DNA from: Schistosoma haematobium
Taxonomy: Eukaryota > Platyhelminthes > Trematoda > Strigeidida > Schistosomatidae
Assembly: GCF_000699445.3 (NCBI RefSeq)
Contig: NC_067199.1
Span: 28,418,402-28,482,401 of the forward strand
Direction of reading: 5' to 3'
DNA: 64,000 nucleotides
Each line of letters starts with the position of its first letter. Positions within the stretch are counted from its first letter, which is position 1. Shown here piece by piece: positions 26,301-38,767 of the stretch. The translations under genes and the position numbers were made by a program. The notes beneath the pieces are model-generated. The model saw only the letters and a program-made list of their open reading frames with translations. It had not been told where the DNA came from and ran no database searches.

Positions 26301-27748
26301 ACACTGTTTCATATAATAAGCATTAACGTTGATGTAAAAATGGAACTGTAGAACCTGATTAGAATTTATTTACATGAATATTCTTCATTCAGATATCCAT
26401 ATTTTGATATAATGAGAATTTAGGTCTGTTTTACAAGAAGCTAGAAAACTAATTTTATATGGAATGAGGTTCAATGAAAAGCTGTATAAACCACATCATT
26501 CAGTGTAACAAATAAAGAAAAATAAAAGATCACTTAGCTTTTTATATCAACAAGCCTTTATTGGTATTATTATCAGAATGGGTTTTGTGGAGATTTTTAG
26601 AAATTTCACAAATTGAAATCATGAGTCAATTGAAGCTAGACCACCATGGAAGACCTGGAAGCACTGGACGGCCGTTTCGTCCTAGTATGGGACTCCTCAG
26701 CAGTGCGCATCCACGACCCCGCACCTTTCGGGACTCGAACCCAGGACCTACTGGTTTTGCGCGCGAGCACTTAACCATTAGACCACTGAGCCGGCACCCA
26801 ACGGTGTTAATGTCTAACTTCAACCAACCCACTAAATTGCGCCACCGTACACCATTGTCTTCAGTGAGTTCCTATCTCACAATAGACCTGGTTGAACTCC
26901 AATGGTAACGACTTCTCACTAGAACTCCAGGAGTGTCTCCTGAAGTCAGTCACTAGTGAGCAGGTGATTATTATTATTATCAGTATGGGTTTTGTGGAGA
27001 TTTTTAGAAATTTCACAAGTTGAAATCATGAGTCAATAGATATTGTTAGCTAAAGTGTGATATTAGTTCATATTAATTGATCGAATTATATATAACTAAA
27101 CATCAAGGAAATCTAAAAAATGAATCACTAATTGTCAAATTAAATCATAGTGACATGTTTTCTTTATGGCATTATAATTCACTTCTTAGTTATCATATCT
27201 TGTATTTAGTAGAATATAAAAAATCCTATGATACAATCAGTCATCATTCTTCATCCTATGATCAAAGTTATTTCGTCCTTTCATTTTTTTTTCAAAAAAA
27301 CTTGATTGATAAAATCCCAATTCACATCGAACACTTTCTACAGATAATTATAAGTTATGCAACAAACTCTTGGGAAATGATAGTAGTTACGACGAATCAG
27401 GCTGTTATTATTATTATTGTTGTTGTTTTGGCCACACCGAAATTCATACTCAGAATTTCTGTTTTCCAAGTTATTATTTTATGCAATATTTTTACATATA
27501 TATATATCAAAGAAGAGAGGGAAAACAATCCATAGAAAAGATAAAATAATGAAATATATAGACATGCTTACACAGGCAGCAATTGATAGATAGCAGAAAT
27601 ATGTACGCAAATATGAAAACATTTACATTTTCAACGTCTAAGTGACTAAAGGAGAAGAGAATTCGTTAAAGTAACTGAATAAACATTGATGAGCTACAAA
27701 AACACACGATAAACTGATGCATTATATCAGTTTTTAGACGCTATAATA

Positions 27749-27816
<68 letters not shown>

Positions 27817-30800
27817 GTCACGAAATGATTATTGAGTATTTATTAACTTATTACTGAATACAATGGTATCTCAGTCTATCGATAAATATTATTATATAGG
27901 AGATTGTCGTGAACCACTCTCTTCATTAGTTACTTGTTGATGGTGAACAAATATAGTAAGATGGATATAATTTCAATCACGAAAATTTCAGTAAAAACAG
28001 CTGATAAATACTCAATTTAATTATATATTAAAGTGACCAAAATGTAAACTACGCATAATCATAAGACTTAAGTTGTTAAATTATAGTACAGAACAGATCA
28101 GTAGGATAATAATCAAACTTAAGACTAATCTGAACTTGAGTTTTTGAAGGAAATAAACTTTGCTGGTCAACGTCGATATCAGAGCTCCTATGTAAGAAGA
28201 TTGAAAATGTAGATTCTGAATCTAACACGAATATGGTAGACATCATCACGTTATTCAATTTAGCGACCACATGGTACATAGATCTCGGATAACAGGAAGA
28301 GATAAAGAATAACATAAATTATCAACAAGTTACTTATTTAATGGAGCTGAATTCATAGGAGTTTAACAGAAATTATAGATCTTTATTTTAAAGTCACAAC
28401 TGGATACATAAATTTCGTACATTTAATTTGTAAAATAAGATATTAATTCAGACAGTTTTCAATTGACGGAACATTGGTTTGATACACATACTCTCTGTTT
28501 TTGAATTGTTCCAACCAAGTGGTTCTTGTCATTGATATTATTGAATAACTAACGAAAACGAATGAGCACTGAATATTTACGTTATGATTTTTAACTCTTC
28601 AACAACGAGCACTTATCCTTCAGTTCTTCCAACGAGCACATTACATACAAATCGATAAGTCGAGATCTTATGCTCCACATTTTCAATTTTAGTCGATTCA
28701 CTGTACAAAGTGGACCTCATTCCAAGTGAATGGTAATTTTCTGCCTCATTTCCAACTTGACCGACTTGACACATCACGTCCTTCTGGAAGTTAGCCACTA
28801 GTTCTTGTGACGGAGAAAAGTTGTATGGTTTTGTAGATCCATGATGAGTATGTGGGTTTTGTGATCAAATGACGACTAATTACTAAAACCAAATCATTAG
28901 CCAAAAGTATTCAGTGAATTAGAACTATAGGGTAAAACAACCGAAAAACAAAAAAATTGTGACTACATGTACAAAAATGTTTGTTTTAAAGTAGACATGA
29001 TTAAACATAATTTTAAAAAAATTTGTACTATGTAGATTTCGTAAAATGCTCATCAGCCTATAAAATTAAAACCAGAAAATTAAAGTTGATTGTTGCCTTG
29101 TATTTCTAGATGGCTTTTATAACATTATTGACTGCTTCCAGTGAGTTTCTAGAATAGTAATTTGGAAATCATTTATTTTCATTAGAATTACTTGTATTTA
29201 GTTCCCGATCAGAGAGTTTTTATAATAATAGTTATGGCAATTTGTAGATCTGTATTTTTACTGTTCATTTACATCACTACGGGATTGGCTTATGTGTTCG
29301 CTTTATTTAGAAATATCTTGAACACTTTATTCTCCAGCGCATTTTCATCTAACCACAACTAATATCCTTAGACATTGGTTAGTGTTGTCTGTAGTGACGA
29401 CTTAATCAATCTACATTGACTGGAATATTTATTTTCAAATCAATGAAAACTGTGGCCTGTAAAGAAGATTGTGTCTTCATTGATTTTGATAACCAGGGTG
29501 TTTTTGACGATTATTTCTTACAACTGTTTGTTAAACGCTTTTTGTCTTAATCTCAATTTTACTTACGGATACTCGACCTCGATAACAATACTCGTTTATT
29601 CGAATTGATACCTTTTTTCTTTTCAAATATTACCTTTTATTCTAAAACTCATTCGCTTGTACACCAAGGTATACATATGTAAATCGATTTTGTTTTTAAG
29701 GAAATATTCAAATGAATCAGATTTTGTCATTAATTACTCAATTTACATCAGGTGATCAGTCCGAGTTACTCATTCTACTTGAAACCTATCAAATTTAACA
29801 GTCGAAATCCATAATCCTTAGATCATGTCGTATCACGCTTAGTGGAAGTGGAGCTATATCACTCAACTTTAAATCATTGTTTTATATCCGAAAACCATAT
29901 TCTCTGGTTCATTTAGGACAACTGGTTAATATATTTAACTCTCAGACCACATAAGTCTTTACTTAAAAAAGATTTTATTTATTTACTGTTTACATTTGAT
30001 GAAAGTTCGAATCGTTTATTTTAAAAAGATAACACAGACGTCACTGTACGACATTACAAATTTATTAAGTTGGTTCTATAATCCAATGATTAACAAACTT
30101 AAGGTAATTATGAAGTCACTGAAGTGAATAAATGAAATCCTAAACGATTTTTATCCACGCAAATATTGTTTGTGAATAGATAAATTATTCACTATTAGGA
30201 AATATTTCATTTGTAAATATTATTATTACTGTTTTTTTTATCAAAAAACTATCATTTTCCTAATCAGTTGTATGTAGAAGTTTACACTAAATCTGAGATT
30301 TTACATGTATTCAATAAACAAGCCATTATCACCTATTAATTAATATTCGAAAGAAACCTAGAAACTTGAACCCTCTTCAGTTAACATGATTCTATGATAC
30401 AAAAGTAATACCTATCGAATCATATAATAAAGAAATGAGAAACTTCAGTAACATAGTGAATTTTAGTAATACTACTATTTAAGTCAGTTCATTGAAACAG
30501 TTTGGATCTATGTTAAGGTTTTTTTTTTGAAAAAAACTTACGGATAAACCACATATGAATAATAATTTGTCTTTTCTATTTAAGTGAATGATAGATAATG
30601 GAACATGTAAGATAAATCTAATATCAAGATTAATTTGAATATACTTTTACTTAACAATAACAATGATTGTATAATGAATAGGTTAACATGTTTTCTATGT
30701 CTGTGTATGTATATGTTGCTGAATATTATGTTATAATGAATCATTACTATAAGAGTCGAATTCCACGCTCTAACTCTCTTTCTCTCTCTCTTTATGCATA

Positions 30801-30957
30801 TATATTTCAGCAAAAATTTACTAAGATTGTTTGTTAATTTTCATGTTTTTAACAAGATGGGAGATAGGATGATCTCTGATAATAGTGAATCACATATATC
30901 CATAATCAAAAGATCTATTACAAAGATTATAACCGATCTTACTGACTTACTATTCCT

Positions 30958-31035
<78 letters not shown>

Positions 31036-34000
31036 ATGTATTGCGTATACTTTTGCTGTATTATTAACTGAACACTTTGAAATAGTCTTCTTTATTACAT
31101 GTATATAAAATATCAAATATATCATGTTACACATGCCAACTATAATAGTTATATTGATAATTATTTCATTAAATGAAACATTATGACGATTAACTACTGA
31201 TCATATTTCTTGTTGATTTGTATATCATAAAAATAAGTTCATGTTAAAAGTAAGAATATTAGATTAATAAAAGTAATGTACATTGAAAAGTGATACAAAA
31301 TTTGTCATAAACAGTTAAAACATAAAGTTATTCTCAAATCTAATATCTACAATTGAAGTATATTCATAGATACATTAGTCATAATAACAAAAGATTCAAT
31401 AATAACATTGTGAATATCTTACAAGAATGAAGATTTCCACATGTAATTTATTGATTTATTTCTAATTAACTGATTATTTCAAATAAATGATTCTAGAAAT
31501 GTGTGGTTACGTCACAGTTAGATTTTGTTTGTCATAACTAGCCAGTAAACTATTTCACTGATTGAAATCAGGAGTCATTTGAAGCTAAACCACCATGAAG
31601 AACCTGGAAGCATTGGACGACCGTCTCGTCCTAGTATGGGACTCCTCAGTAGTGAGCATCCATGATTCCTTACCCCGCGAGACTCGAACCCAGGACCTGT
31701 CAGTCTCGCGCCGGGCATTAACCAACTAGACCACTGAGCTGGCATTCAGCGGTGTTAATGTCTAACTTCAACCAATCCACGAACTATTTGTTTAGAAAGA
31801 ATATTTATTGAAATAATTAAATATCAAAATTGTGCTATATATTTAGAGATATACAGAACAAAAGTACAGATAATTCAGTCAAGAAATTGACACAATTCTC
31901 AGTTAAGAAACAAAAATCTGCTTGAAATCGTTGTTGGTGTTGAGTACAGCAAGATTTGTTACAAGAATGGAAACATTGAACTTGGGTTTTTGTCAGCTGG
32001 TACAGGTCAACAGTATGTATTTGTAATCTCGTAGGGACTGATATTCTTCGAGTATTTCGAAACTGTATCATCCAGTGTGTCGATTGATAGAATACAACTA
32101 GCACTAGAAACTAGAGAACATGACAGTTTTCAACTCTAATTAATCAGGTAGAACATATACACCATCTGTGCCGGAGTTTATTAAATTCCAGGGAATTCAA
32201 TATGGTTGCTATTTGGTCATTAATTTCAATTGTTCATCATGATAATTACAATTCAACCACATTAAACCTATTCTATATTACATAACTTTAGGTCTTGTTA
32301 TTGTGAATTACAAAAAAATGAACACATTTCACATAGTGAAATCGATTCTTTGAATCATTATCAAACTAGAGAAGTTAATGGATGTCTCTCTCATAAAATA
32401 TGTGGTTGTACAGCAAATTATCCGTCAATTTGTGAAATTCACTCTACAGATATAAATACAGAGAAGTCGAGAAAGATTACAACAGATTATTCAATTCAGT
32501 CAACAAAAATTTGTGATTTTCCAGAATATATGGTACCAGAAAAAAGTAACCAAAACTCCAATGCATTTATTGAAGGTGAGTTAGGTGAATTTTAGAGATT
32601 TAGATTATATTAAAAAAATTATAGTTGCATTAAATACAGTCAAATCTCAGAAATGTTATAAGCTTGTATTATGTGGAAATATTTTTAAGTAAAAATAGTG
32701 AATAAATTATTCATTCACTAAGCCTTTTTACGGTCAACTTTTAACTGAAATAACACAGAACTAATATCAATAATGGTTAAATGACTCAAAATATTATTTT
32801 AACTGGGTAATTTATAGAGGTTGTTAGGTTAGACTACAAGTCGCGAGGCTATTTAACAGATTCAAGTGAATTCTAACCGTATTTCAATGACTTGGCAATA
32901 TTTTTTTATGACAGAATGCTATACAACTAACCAGCTAAACGATAATGGGTTTTTTTCGAAAAAGGATTAACTAAAATGAAGTGAATTACTTATATTACTC
33001 ACTTAGTGTACAATTTAGTAGTGTTCTTATTAATATCTTCGTTTGTTTAGTTTCTGAGAGTTGAATACATTGTAAGTGCAATGGGGAAAACATAGATGTC
33101 ATAAAATATTTAACATAATCTTTCAGTAATACGTTGCTCAAATGAGGAAAAATAGTGTTAACATTAGTAATGTGTATTGGAATTTTCAGAAGTACTAGCT
33201 TATAACACCGTGAAGAGTTTGACTTAGATATCATAAGTTATAAAGTGACTGAATTAGTCATAGGTTATATTCAACAACCTAAAGCGAATTTTCAACAAAT
33301 ATTATTGGTCATCATGATTAAGGTGTCACCTCTCCCGACTTGAATTAAAAACCATGACTGCTAAGACCACAAAAGCACTTAATATTTCTAGAAGGAAACT
33401 CTCAGCGCACATTAATTCACTTAAATTTTCAAATGTCGTTTGGTAACACTTTGAATAATGTAATTGAATGAACTAGATATTATCTATGGAAATTGAAAGT
33501 TTTGCTACTAATCACAAAAAACCTTGGTTAAAGACTACTAAGAAAACACATGAATTTGTTAATCATTTAAATAAGTCTTACTGTTAAATTCACTTGGTGT
33601 TGTTTACTTGAATCTTCCCATTAATATTTACGACTACAATTGATCAATCTCTTGCTGGATTATGTTCATACTGTACGTATTGCCTCAACATTGCCTTAAT
33701 TCACCAGCATTATAGGCAACGATGGATGGTGGCTACCAGTAGAATCCAGGACGCGAGTTTCGTCCTATATGGGACTAGTCAGCTAGATGTACCTACATTT
33801 CAGAGTTGATGTCCACTCTGGGACTTGAACGCAGTACCGTCCCAAATAGAACGAAATGCGCGTCCTGTATTCCATTACTAGCCAATATTCATCTCTGCTT
33901 ATATTTCTTATTGTTAGTTTAAATGATATCAGAATTACTAATCAGAACAAAATTTCAAAATAGATCAGATAATTTAAGCAGTTTTTCAAATGATTGTACT

Positions 34001-37000
34001 TTTAATTAATTTAACTGGATATTGAAAATTACTTAACTATCGTTTCATTTTTAATATAACAACGAAAATCGGTGGCTATCAGGATTCAATAGCTAAGTGG
34101 ATAACGTGATAGTGTTTGAAGCAAACGGTATTGGGATCCGATTCCCTGAGTGAACATCAAGCTAGGTACATCCAGCTAACGAGTCCTAAATAGAACGAAA
34201 CTCGCGTCCTAGATTCCACTACTAACCATTATCCATCTTTGCTTGGAAATGAGAATCACCATTTATAACACATACTACAAAAGATCATATCAATTTAGAT
34301 TTTTCCAAACATCAAATCTTTCCAGAATAGGAAAGTTAATTTCTATATTCATCATATATATATACATAATTTACCTATTTCCTTTTTAAACTGTAGATAC
34401 AAAGAATTCAAGTTGGTTTACTTTTTCTCCATTTCTATCAATGAATCCTAAATTAGATAATACATATAATGAATCCTTTTCTAAATGGCCATTAAATAAT
34501 TTTACAACAATATCAAACAATGAATTATCATCATCATCATTATCGTTATCAAAAACTTGTACAGAACATTGTTTAACTAATAATGAACTTCAATTAGATA
34601 CAAATTCATTTGAATCTAACACAAAATCATCATCTAATTCTTTATTATCATTTAATGATTCTAATGAAATTAAAATAAATGAGAAAAAATTATTGAAACC
34701 TTGTCAAACAAATTTATTAAATGATCATTTAATAGAGAGATCATTAATGGAAAAGTCATCATTATCATTAATGAATAATCATGAAAATAATAATAGTAAT
34801 AATAATGGAAATTTAATGGCGGCTGCTTCTGCAGCTTTAGCTAATCTACATCGTCGAGGTTCTTTACAATTGTGGCAATTTTTAATTGCTTTATTAGATG
34901 ATAAAGAAAGTCAACATTTAATATGTTGGACAGGAAGAACATTAGAATTTAAATTGAATGATCCTGAAGAGGTAAATTTTGACAATATACAAGTTAGGTA
35001 ATAATTTTCATTTGAATTAATTTAGAATACACATCTACCATCTTATAATTAATGGAATAGATGATATACTAAGGAAAATGTTTTTAATTCAAGATATAAA
35101 TACTTTAATGTATATGATAATGTTTGAGACATTAATTTCAATGAGATGCAAGCGGTCATTTTCAATTAGAATTCGAACTATAATTTGATAGATATAGGTT
35201 AATGTGTAGTATTGATCTCTGATAAGCCGATTCAGTGTTTTATCATCTAAGCTAAAAAGAACATATGAATAATGATCAGACAGTAATTTTACTTTTAAAT
35301 AATTACCATTTATTCCTCTAACTGGTAAGTTTGATTCAGTTCATTACTATTCAGTATAACTGTACGAATGTAATCCGGTATGTATACTTTATTTGATCCC
35401 ACTAAGTATAAATCTCAAGGTAAAACTAACAGCAGTAAAATACATAAAGTTAGATCAACTACATATACATTAGTCTAACTGTATATACCTATCAAGATGA
35501 TAAAACAGATACCAAGAAGATATAGTTCACGTGTACAATACAATGAATCATCATTTTAATAAAAATACTTTTAGAATATACACACGAAGAACTTTTATTT
35601 TAGTTTTTTTGGTAGAAAAAATATAATATAAATTACTTTCAAAAGGCATTTTACCATTGAATTTCATGCTTAAACATGTTCAAAAGGAAAAGATTATCAG
35701 AACTTTTTTCTGTTTATCAAAACATTTCTTCAGTTTTAAGATAATAATAATAATCAAATTTTTATACCCTGGATGTTGGAGAGAGAGGGAAAGAATGAGG
35801 AGGGGGGAGAGGAACACAAATCTTTTCCGTAGATATGTTAAATGACAATGACCTGTAGTAATTTTGATCATTTTATTATTACATTCTAATATGAAAATTT
35901 ATAATTAACATGATAACATTAAGCTTATTTTCTATAATTAATTAGTGGTATAATGACTTACTGCATGTTTATGATCAATATAATCTCGTTACACAAACCA
36001 GTGATCTAGTTTCAATTGACTCATGATCTCAAATACTGAAATTACTACAATCTACACAAAACCCCTTTTGATACTACTAAACTAAATAACTGGTAAATAA
36101 ATTATTATATTCCTAAGCTGAATAAAGAAATGAGTTTTTATTTGATTACAATTTTTAGTACAGAAATTTAAGAGACATATTTGCAGAAAATCATAAGAAA
36201 TTAATCCAAGTATGTTTATATCCGTTGTCGACGTGTTCCAGAAATATAAATCTGAAACTTAGTGGAATTTTCACTGAGAGATAAGATAAACATAGTATTT
36301 AAGTTATAATCCATTTCGTACTGTAAATTAGGTTTCATTTTTCGATGTTAACCGAGGTCTGATAATCAACAGGTTATTGATGAATATCAGGATACTAAAC
36401 ATATAAATTTTTGAATTTGACATGGGTATCTTTAACTAAACAGTGACATATAGGTTTCGAAAATCAAAATATTTTTAGCTTTAATATTTATTAAGTCTAA
36501 ATGTCAATAAGAGGTTTATAAGGAATTTTGAGTAAGAGTTTAAAATCAATGACATTTTAGAATGCATCATATTTCTATAAAAGCATATTCGTTCATTCGA
36601 CAGCTTTAACTGAGCTTCTGATAAGTTAAACATGTATTTAAACAAGTAGATCTTATTTAGTAAGCACTTTATAGTCACCAAAAAACACACACAAGTTTTT
36701 GGATTTCCTTCATCATCATTAGCAGCATAAAGAAGCCTCTTAGAAATTCATAATTTCTAATTATTATCCAAATAATTTTGAATTCTAAAATTATTTTCAT
36801 ATAAATCGTCAGTTTATTAATAAAACTACCGATATCTTAGTTATTGTCCTTCATAATTATCAAAGTCTAGCTATGGATTTCGTAAAAAATAAATGAATCC
36901 TATTCTCTTCTTTAAAACAAGGTTGCTCGTTTATGGGGTATTCAGAAGAATCGCCCTGCCATGAATTACGATAAACTGAGTAGATCTTTAAGGTACTACT

Positions 37001-38151
37001 ACGAAAAAGGTATAATGCAGAAAGTGTCTGGTGAAAGATATGTTTATCGATTTGTTTATGAACCAGAACTGTTATTTTCTCTAGCATTTCCTGGTGAAGA
37101 GCACTCAAACCAACAACTTATTAGCTCTATGACGACAACCAAAACTAATACAGATGATAAATTATCTGATCAATTGAAACAACTTTCGGATAATTCTATA
37201 AATACACCAGATAAACTTGGCACATCCAATAGTCATTTTTGTATTGCTTCAAATCATTTCAATAATCAGCTGACTGGTAATAATACAGAATGTATACCTA
37301 TTAGTAAAGAAAAATTAGGAGTTAAACGTAAGTATAATGATATATTGAAAGGAGGAAATGAGAATAATCATTATGAAAACAACCATGAAATTCCCATTTC
37401 TACTGTAGTTACAAATGTTAATGACAATCAACAAGTTCAGTTACCTGATAAGTATGGATGTGGTAGTGTATTCTCAAATGATGAAGCGATGTGTTCTAAA
37501 CAGAATGTAAACAATAACAACATTATCACACCAAATCAACACTATAATGAAAATAGCAAAGATTTCTTAATGTATGTATATGAAAGTCAAAATAATCTCA
37601 CAGATAAATTAAGTGACAACAGTAATTGGCCTAAAACAGACAGTTTATTGCAAACAAATTCCGTATCTGCAATCAATGAATCTTTAGCATCTCATATTGA
37701 CTGGTTCGATAATCTTACAATACAAAAAGAACAAGAACAACAACTACCAATGTTACATTGTACAAATTCTGAAAACAATCACACAATGAATTATTCATCA
37801 AATTTTTCAAATTATCATCAATATGATTTAGAACATTATTTATTATCATCGCCTAATATATACGATGAAATTGATATTTGGTCAGATAAACAAGACTATT
37901 ATTTATCTGAAGTGTTAAATGAAACATATAATAAAGAACAAGAGAAATTATTATCATCATCGTCATCATCATCATCACCGGCACTTTCATCACAACCGCC
38001 ATTATCTTCATCATCTTTTATTTCATCACTGAATGATCGTAATAGTATACTGTCAACTCCACCATCTGTAACAGTTAATTTACAAAATATTTATGAAATT
38101 AATTATGGATTATTAACAACTAATGAAAAATTACCATATCATCCATTTTAA
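23017..38151 (+). CDS. ETS-domain transcription factor, PEA3 (ETV1/4/5) type, four coding exons
   Basis: Sequence-specific nuclear transcription factor. Exons: 23017-23333, 32292-32575, 34397-34971, 36922-38151. All junctions are GT-AG and the phases close to 2406 nt (801 aa). The ETS domain spans about residues 353-437 and is split by the last intron between DPEE and VARLWG. It reads [17 protein letters not shown]...WTGR...EFKL, then [21 protein letters not shown] and [20 protein letters not shown], with the two conserved Arg of the recognition helix. The [11 protein letters not shown] and LLFSLAFPG flanks match the PEA3 subgroup best. The long N-terminus and the tail (after about 450) are rich in Ser and Asn, with a poly-Ser run near residue 745; no other domain was recognised. 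I preferred the ATG at 23017 to a TTG 27 nt upstream. Upstream non-coding exons may exist. Confidence 0.9.
26560..27042 (-). repeat. Hammerhead retrozyme-like copy R2 with 66-bp terminal direct repeats
   Basis: Minus-strand copy in ETS intron 1. The same 66-bp sequence (ending ATTGACTCATGATTTCAA... on the minus strand) stands at both ends, offset by 407 nt. It has an intact box A (26775-26785, TGGTCTAATGG), an intact box B (26732-26740, GTTCGAGTC) and an intact hammerhead. The conserved stem-loop lies at 26915-26960. Confidence 0.88.
26661..26706 (-). ncRNA. Hammerhead ribozyme, fully consensus core
   Basis: Minus strand. Stem I GCACTG/CAGTGC (6 of 6 pairs), CTGAGGA, stem II GTCC/GGAC with a 7-nt loop, GAAA, loopless stem III CGGCCG, then GTC. 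Predicted cut between 26667 and 26666. A loopless stem III usually works better as a dimer or in a multimer. Confidence 0.88.
27753..27813. repeat. (TA)n microsatellite
   Basis: Uninterrupted TA tract in ETS intron 1. Confidence 0.95.
30958..31032. repeat. Compound (CT)n(TA)n microsatellite
   Basis: About 25 bp of CT followed by about 50 bp of TA, in ETS intron 1. Confidence 0.95.
31561..31790 (-). repeat. Hammerhead SINE copy R3, truncated, dead ribozyme
   Basis: Minus-strand copy lacking the stem-loop part of the unit. Its hammerhead (about 31610-31655) has GAGA in place of the essential GAAA. Confidence 0.78.
32292..32575 (+). CDS. ETS gene coding exon 2
   Basis: In-frame continuation ([14 protein letters not shown]...), Cys-containing, domain not recognised. 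Acceptor CTTTAG, donor GTGAGT; phase 2 in, phase 1 out, fitting both neighbours. Confidence 0.72.
33716..33895. repeat. Sm-alpha-type hammerhead repeat, fold-back arrangement
   Basis: Left part (to about 33845) is a minus-strand unit with box B (GTTCAAGTC) and a hammerhead at about 33738-33795 whose core reads CTGACTA, with G8 changed to U. From about 33839 the ribozyme's 3' half repeats on the plus strand, so the two parts form an inverted pair. Confidence 0.7.
34075..34240 (+). repeat. Sm-alpha-type hammerhead SINE, decayed
   Basis: Box A TAGCTAAGTGG is intact; box B is changed. The hammerhead (34163-34222) has CTAACGA in place of CTGACGA, so G5 is lost, but keeps GAAA and the GTC triplet. 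It lies just upstream of ETS exon 3. Confidence 0.72.
34397..34971 (+). CDS. ETS gene coding exon 3 (first half of ETS domain)
   Basis: Begins [18 protein letters not shown] after a CTGTAG acceptor, runs through a Ser/Asn-rich stretch and ends with the first half of the ETS domain ([10 protein letters not shown]...NDPEE). Donor GTAAAT. Confidence 0.88.
36002..36078 (+). repeat. Solo terminal fragment of the 405-nt hammerhead family
   Basis: Only the segment from TGATCTAGTTTC through TTGACTCATGATCTC to CACAAAACCCCTTTTGATA is present; nothing of the ribozyme or pol III boxes. Confidence 0.65.
36922..38151 (+). CDS. ETS gene last coding exon (DNA-recognition helix, C-tail)
   Basis: Starts [13 protein letters not shown] directly before [14 protein letters not shown], so the splice restores a standard ETS domain. 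The remaining 360 or so residues are polar, Asn/Ser-rich, and end at a TAA. Confidence 0.93.
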   Translation, partial: VARLWGIQKNRPAMNYDKLSRSLRYYYEKGIMQKVSGERYVYRFVYEPELLFSLAFPGEEHSNQQLISSMTTTKTNTDDKLSDQLKQLSDNSINTPDKLGTSNSHFCIASNHFNNQLTGNNTECIPISKEKLGVKRKYNDILKGGNENNHYENNHEIPISTVVTNVNDNQQVQLPDKYGCGSVFSNDEAMCSKQNVNNNNIITPNQHYNENSKDFLMYVYESQNNLTDKLSDNSNWPKTDSLLQTNSVSAINESLASHIDWFDNLTIQKEQEQQLPMLHCTNSENNHTMNYSSNFSNYHQYDLEHYLLSSPNIYDEIDIWSDKQDYYLSEVLNETYNKEQEKLLSSSSSSSSPALSSQPPLSSSSFISSLNDRNSILSTPPSVTVNLQNIYEINYGLLTTNEKLPYHPF

Positions 38152-38538
38152 ATATTGATTTCATTATTCAAGATTAAATTCTCCGCTTTTTTTCTTCGCT
38201 CTCTCTCTGTTCCTTTAAACAATCATTAAATCATAAATGAATTCATTTTTCTCTTAGAACATTATGTATAAGTTCATTAATGATAAGAATTTGTTTTAAT
38301 TCTTTACCTGTTTCATTTGTTTTAATAATAAGTGGTAGCTATTGGCGACACTATTCTTAATATTGTGTAATGATGTTGTCATTTGAATATGTTTGTAATA
38401 TTTTATTTTCATCATACTATTCAAATGGTTTCTTTAAAGGTATATTTGTTATTGTTGCTGTCGTTGTTATTATTATTATCGTTGTTGTTTAACAGAACTA
38501 TACAATGACTAAGATATAATAGTATACAGTCTATTCAA

Positions 38539-38544
38539 AATAAA
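38539..38544 (+). promoter_or_regulatory. Poly(A) signal candidate of the ETS gene
   Basis: AATAAA about 390 nt after the ETS stop codon. Further AATAAA-like motifs lie at 38.72-38.75 kb, just before an inserted repeat. Confidence 0.5.
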
Positions 38545-38767
38545 ATACTGTGATTAATTGTACAACATTATTCAGTTCATATTATTTTGAATGCATATAC
38601 CTTCACTAATAATTATTGGTTGATTTGAAGAAATATGCATCATTGTTTATTGAGTGTTTTCTCATGTACAAAACTTGTTAATAGATTATTTTGAAGAGAA
38701 AAAAAAATTTTTGTAATATATAAATAAATATATTTAAGAAATAAACGGTTTTCTTTAGAGTATTATC

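Larger units (their letters stand above)
23334..32291 (+). other. ETS intron 1 (9 kb)
   Basis: Holds hammerhead copies R2 and R3 and two microsatellites. Open frames such as 27077-27535 are low in complexity and are not joined by usable splice phases. Everything else is unassigned AT-rich sequence. Confidence 0.6.

Noticed and set aside
27077..27535. 152-codon open frame in ETS intron 1
   Set aside because: Low-complexity, hydrophobic and Ile/Tyr-rich as expected of AT-rich DNA; no splice phase links it to the ETS exons.
30794..31134. Open frames on both strands across the (CT)n(TA)n tract
   Set aside because: They are translated microsatellite.
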